Below, in pieces: positions 60,780 to 64,000 of a DNA stretch of 64,000 nucleotides. Within the stretch, counting starts at the first letter, position 1. Each line of letters starts with the position of its first letter. A program made the position numbers and the translations under genes. The stretch lies in the NCBI GenBank assembly GCA_900544095.1, contig UQTV01000003.1, positions 124,001-188,000 on the forward strand, given 5' to 3'. The notes beneath the pieces are model-generated. The model had not been told where the DNA came from and did no database searches. It saw only the letters and a program-made list of their open reading frames with translations. The DNA is from an uncultured Collinsella sp. Lineage in GTDB: Bacteria; Actinomycetota; Coriobacteriia; Coriobacteriales; Coriobacteriaceae.

Positions 60780-62363
60780 ATGGGAAAGAAGCTCGATAAG
60801 AACGCCAAGGCCGCCATGGCAAAGGCTGCCAAGGGCGTCAAGGTTGCTAAAGTCGACAAGGCCGTCAAAAAGTTCCGCAAACTCGAGAGCAAGCTGTGGA
60901 CTCGCGAGTACCTGCTCAAGATTGCCGAGTTCGATGGAGCGACGATTGCTCCTGCCAACGGCGCCGCAGCGCGCGCCGACGCCATGGGAACCCTTGCCGG
61001 CGAGCATCACAAGCTACTGACCAGCGAGAAGTCCGTTGAGCTCGTACGCTCGTTAGCGCGCGAGACGGTTGCAGGCGGCAAGATCGACGACCCGCAGCTG
61101 CTCGACGAGATCCGTGTGCTCGGTCGCGACCAGCGCGAGGCAAGCGTCATCCCCACCGAGGAGGCCGAGGCCTGGACCAGGCTCACCTGCGAGGCCGATG
61201 CCGTGTGGCACAAGGCCAAGACGGCCAATGACTGGGTGAGCTTTGAGCCCTATGTGGATAGGATCGTCGCCCAACTTAAGCATCAGGCCGAACTTATGGA
61301 CCCCAAGCGCGACCCATACGATGTTTGGCTCGACCAGTACGAGCGCGGCCTTTCCGCCAAGAGCTTCGATGCGTTTTGCGATGAGGTCAAGGCGACGGTC
61401 GTGCCGCTCGTGCACGCCATCGGCGAGCGCGGCCAGCAGCCCGATGCCGACTTTTTGCACGCCCGCGTGCCCGAGGGCGCCCAGCGTGCCATGAGCTTCG
61501 ACCTGATGAAGCTTGTCGGCCTGGACCTGGATGACACCACACTTGCCTTTACCGAGCATCCGTTTAGCGAGGGCTTCTCGGTGGGCGATGCGCGCATCGC
61601 GACGCACATCTACGAGAACGACTGTATCTCCAACGTCTACAGCATCATCCACGAGGCGGGACACGCCATGTACGAGCTGGGCGTCAATCCTGCCTATGCG
61701 CGCACCTGTCTTGAGGGTGGTACCTCCATGGGCATCCACGAGAGTCAGAGCCGCTTTTTCGAGAACACCGTGGGTCGCAGCCGCGCCTTTATGGGACCGC
61801 TGCTCGAGGTGCTACGCCGCCACGCACCCGAGGTCTACGGCGACGTCGACGAGGACACGCTCTACCACGCCGTGAACATCGCGCAGCCTTCGCTGATCCG
61901 CACCGAGGCCGACGAGCTCACCTATCCGCTGCACGTTATGGTGCGCTACGAGATCGAGCGCATGCTGTTTGCCGGCGAGGCCACGGCCAAGGACATCCCC
62001 GCGCTTTGGAATCGCTTCATGGATGAGTACCTGGGCATTCCCGTTCCCGACGACACGCACGGCTGCCTACAGGATACGCACTGGAGCGGCGGCTCGTTTG
62101 GCTACTTCCCCACGTATGCGCTGGGTAGCGCTTACGACGCCATGTTTGTGCCGGCCATGTGCCGCGACGGTGTCGATCTCAACGGCGCCTGTGCGAGCGG
62201 CGACCTGACACCCGTCCGCGCCTGGCTGGGCGAGCACATTTGGCAGTGGGGCCGCGCCAAGGACGCGCCGGAGCTCATAAAGGGCGCGTGCGGCATGTCG
62301 TTCGATGCCCGCTACTACTGCAGCTACCTGCAGGACAAGTTCACCACGCTCTACGAGCTGTAA
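60780..62363 (+). CDS. M32-family metallocarboxypeptidase
   Basis: Cytoplasmic zinc carboxypeptidase (Taq-type), 527 residues. The active site reads YSIIHEAGHAMYELG (H-E-x-x-H) with the third ligand in MGIHESQSRFFENTVGRSR, both diagnostic for M32. It has DPYDVWLDQYERGLS and the C-terminal HWSGGSFGYFPTYALGSAYD (substrate-binding F-G-Y-F-P-x-Y-x-L-G). A basic, Ala/Lys-rich N-terminus of about 30 residues is unusual. M32 enzymes remove C-terminal residues from peptides with broad specificity. RBS AAGGATACGGT; divergent from the pheST T-box. Confidence 0.94.
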   Translation: MGKKLDKNAKAAMAKAAKGVKVAKVDKAVKKFRKLESKLWTREYLLKIAEFDGATIAPANGAAARADAMGTLAGEHHKLLTSEKSVELVRSLARETVAGGKIDDPQLLDEIRVLGRDQREASVIPTEEAEAWTRLTCEADAVWHKAKTANDWVSFEPYVDRIVAQLKHQAELMDPKRDPYDVWLDQYERGLSAKSFDAFCDEVKATVVPLVHAIGERGQQPDADFLHARVPEGAQRAMSFDLMKLVGLDLDDTTLAFTEHPFSEGFSVGDARIATHIYENDCISNVYSIIHEAGHAMYELGVNPAYARTCLEGGTSMGIHESQSRFFENTVGRSRAFMGPLLEVLRRHAPEVYGDVDEDTLYHAVNIAQPSLIRTEADELTYPLHVMVRYEIERMLFAGEATAKDIPALWNRFMDEYLGIPVPDDTHGCLQDTHWSGGSFGYFPTYALGSAYDAMFVPAMCRDGVDLNGACASGDLTPVRAWLGEHIWQWGRAKDAPELIKGACGMSFDARYYCSYLQDKFTTLYEL

Positions 62364-62385
62364 GGCATAACCGACACGCCAACGC

Positions 62386-62424
62386 AAAGGGGACGCCGCG
62401 GAACCAATCCGCGGCGCCCCCTTT
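62386..62424 (+). terminator. Intrinsic terminator of the M32 gene
   Basis: AAAGGGGACGCCGCGG pairs with CCGCGGCGCCCCCTTT around seven bases; in the opposite sense it could also serve the convergent glmM. Confidence 0.8.
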
Positions 62425-62430
62425 CCACCT

Positions 62431-62458
62431 AGTCGTTTAAGAACGTCCCCAATGACTA
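62431..62458. repeat. Solo GGGGACGTTC repeat
   Basis: AGTCGTTTAAGAACGTCCCC then AATGACTAC, the same unit as in the cluster at 8999-9076, here between the convergent M32 and glmM genes. Confidence 0.65.
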
Positions 62459-62460
62459 CC

Positions 62461-63792
62461 TTACAGAGCCTCGAGCGCGTTGGCGATGCGCTTCATGGCG
62501 GCATCGGCGGATGCTTGGTCGGGCGCCTCGGCCAGCACGCGGATAACCGACTCGGTTCCGCTCTTGCGCACGAGCACGCGGCCCTCGCCTGCCAGCGCAG
62601 CCTCGGCCTCGGCGATGGCGTTCTGCACGCCCATGTTCTCGAGCGCGGCGTCCTTGTCCGCCACGTGCACGGCCACCTGCGCCTGTGGCAGCAGCTTGCA
62701 CGGAGCCGTGAGTTGCGAGAGTGTCTCGCGCTCGGCACGAATCACTTCCATCACGCGCAGCGAGGTCATAATGCCGTCGCCCGTGCGCTCGATATCGCCA
62801 AAGATCGTATGGCCCGTCTGCTCGCCGCCCAGGCTGTAGCCGCCCTCGCGCATCTTGGCATACACGTGACGGTCGCCCACGCCGCTGGTCACGGCACTCA
62901 GGCCGGCAAGCTCCAACGACTTGATCAGGCCAAAGTTGCTGGCGATCGTCGGCACCACGGTACCGCCCGAGAGACGCCCGTGCTTGTTCAGGTACACACC
63001 GCACACGTACAGGATCTGGTCGCCGTCGATCACGCGGCCGCGCTCGTCCACGGCCAGGCAGCGGTCGGCATCGCCATCGTAGGCAAAGCCCACATCCAGG
63101 CCCTGCTCCACCACGTGGCGCTGCAGGCGCTCAATATGCGTAGAGCCGCAGTCGACATTGATGTTAAAGCCGTCGGGCGCGGCATTGATCACGCGCACAT
63201 CGGCGCCCAGTGCGTCGAACACCGGCTTGGCCACCGAGGATGCCGAGCCGTTGGCGCAATCGATGCCGATCTTGACGCCCTGCAGCGAAAAGTTCGCGCT
63301 GGCGATGAGCGAAGCAATGTAGCGGTTGCGACCCTGCATGTAGTCCACCGTGGCGCCGATGTGGTTGCCCGTTGCCAGCGGCACCTCGCTCTTGCCATCG
63401 ATGTAGTCCTCGATGAGCTCCAGCACGTCCTCGTCCATCTTAAAGCCGTCGCTGTTGACGAGCTTAATGCCGTTATCGCAAAACGGGTTGTGGCTCGCAC
63501 TGATCATGATGCCGCAATCGAAGCAGCCCTCCACGGTCTGATGCGCTACGCCCGGCGTGGGGATCACGTGCAGCATGTAGGCGTCCGCGCCGCTCGCGAC
63601 CAGGCCGCTCACCAGCGCCGCCTCGAACATATAACTCGAGCGACGTGTGTCCTTGCCCACGATGACGCGCGCCTTAGCACTGCGGTTGGCGCCGTAATAC
63701 CAGCCCACAAAACGGCCAATCTTATAAGCGTGCTCTACCGTCAGCCCAACGTTGGCCTCACCGCGAAAGCCGTCGGTGCCAAAGTACTTCAT
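62461..63792 (-). CDS. glmM: Phosphoglucosamine mutase
   Basis: Converts glucosamine-6-phosphate to glucosamine-1-phosphate for UDP-GlcNAc and peptidoglycan. 443 residues: KYFGTDGFRGEANVGLTVE at the start, the phosphoserine loop MISASHNPFCDNGIK (Ser100), metal loop FAYDGDADRCLAVDERG, sugar loop GGEQTGHTIF and the phosphate-binding loop VLVRKSGTESVIRVL. The E-Q-T-G-H form of the sugar loop separates GlmM from phosphomannomutases. The window shows no glmS neighbour. Confidence 0.96.
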   Translation of the reverse strand: MKYFGTDGFRGEANVGLTVEHAYKIGRFVGWYYGANRSAKARVIVGKDTRRSSYMFEAALVSGLVASGADAYMLHVIPTPGVAHQTVEGCFDCGIMISASHNPFCDNGIKLVNSDGFKMDEDVLELIEDYIDGKSEVPLATGNHIGATVDYMQGRNRYIASLIASANFSLQGVKIGIDCANGSASSVAKPVFDALGADVRVINAAPDGFNINVDCGSTHIERLQRHVVEQGLDVGFAYDGDADRCLAVDERGRVIDGDQILYVCGVYLNKHGRLSGGTVVPTIASNFGLIKSLELAGLSAVTSGVGDRHVYAKMREGGYSLGGEQTGHTIFGDIERTGDGIMTSLRVMEVIRAERETLSQLTAPCKLLPQAQVAVHVADKDAALENMGVQNAIAEAEAALAGEGRVLVRKSGTESVIRVLAEAPDQASADAAMKRIANALEAL

Positions 63793-63811
63793 GCGCTCTC
63801 CTTACAAAATA

Positions 63812-63840
63812 GGGGCGAACAGATTGCCTGTCCGCCCCAA
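63812..63840 (-). terminator. Terminator of the gene entering from the right edge
   Basis: Minus strand: GGGGCGGACAG pairs with CTGTTCGCCCC (one mismatch), followed by TATTTTG. It supports a minus-strand gene ending at 63876. Confidence 0.78.
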
Positions 63841-63875
63841 AATGGTACTCGATTATCTGCGCTACCAGAAAAACC

Positions 63876-64000
63876 CTACGCCGACGCGCTGTCGCGAGCC
63901 GCCTGGCATGTAGGAGTCTGACGCAGCGTAAGCGGCTTGTCCCCCGCCTCGGCCGACGTGGTCAGCGTATACGTGATCGTCGTCGTCTCGCCAGCATGCA
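63876..64000 (-). CDS. C-terminal end of an unidentified protein (cut by window edge)
   Basis: About 41 codons, open to the edge, read AGETTTITYTLTTSAEAGDK, then PLTLRQTPTCQAARDSASA and a TAG at 63876. Thr/Ser-rich beta-like text resembles the tail of an exported or surface protein, but no family can be named. The terminator at 63812-63840 fits this gene's end. Confidence 0.5.
   Translation of the reverse strand, partial: HAGETTTITYTLTTSAEAGDKPLTLRQTPTCQAARDSASA

Overview
The window is a high-GC, Gram-positive chromosome segment, most likely from a Coriobacteriia member close to Collinsella. That placement rests on gene content, not on a database match: YhgE/Pip exporters, a T-box in front of pheST, a Tad pilus locus with no secretin, a CpsC/CpsD/CpsB tyrosine-kinase module, and VanRS-like and PhoPR-like two-component systems. 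Almost all genes lie on the minus strand. The clear plus-strand genes are a D,D-carboxypeptidase, a 57-residue membrane protein, pyk and an M32 carboxypeptidase.

Layout. 1-3.6 kb: start of hisS, a collapsed MFS transporter, an M20 amidohydrolase and an EamA exporter. 3.8-8.9 kb: two coupled YhgE/Pip membrane proteins. 9.3-14.1 kb: htpG, a GNAT acetyltransferase and a CpsC-CpsD-CpsB module with no polysaccharide genes beside it. 14.3-21 kb: PhoR/PhoP-like pair, pstB, a second VanS/VanR-like pair, and a divergent D-Ala-D-Ala carboxypeptidase. 21-25.4 kb: tRNA-Ser, an 813-residue protein of unknown role, three tRNA-Arg(ACG) genes and a small unknown gene. 25.5-35.2 kb: serS, a small membrane protein, proC, rlmH, an SPFH protein, tRNA-Leu, tatD, rsmA, metG, rsmI and a GH5-like protein. 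35.5-36.5 kb: tRNA-Phe and a toxin-antitoxin pair whose toxin frame is broken. 36.5-46.1 kb: a twelve-gene tad operon (cpaB, tadZ, tadA, tadB, tadC, flp, several TadE/TadG-like genes, DUF192). 46.4-53.5 kb: rsgA, a Ca2+-type P-ATPase behind a structured leader, pyk, and a zinc-phospholipase-like protein. 53.5-56.3 kb: an ECF nickel/cobalt transporter behind a NikR-type operator. 56.6-60.7 kb: pheST with a transcriptional T-box. 60.8-64 kb: M32 carboxypeptidase, glmM and the end of one more gene.

The most unusual content is between the genes. (1) At three tRNA loci (Ser, Arg, Phe) the 18-19 nt 3' end of the tRNA and its terminator recur 186-190 bp away, separated by a roughly 95-125 bp insert. 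The three inserts differ in sequence but can be drawn as the same set of hairpins, with paired arms changing together. The layout recalls the 178-bp repeats after E. coli tyrT. (2) A family of about 90-100 bp imperfect palindromes occurs four times with swapped but still complementary arms. (3) A second long-palindrome family occurs twice, and short GGGGACGTTC/GGGACAG repeats are scattered in intergenic DNA. These look like structured RNAs or non-autonomous repeats; no transposase is present.

Regulation that can be read from the sequence: T-box (pheS), GTGTTAC-N14-GTAACAC (ECF transporter), a Pho-box-like direct repeat (pstB), a stem that occludes the Shine-Dalgarno of the P-ATPase, and clustered GCTGACCA motifs upstream of the tad operon.
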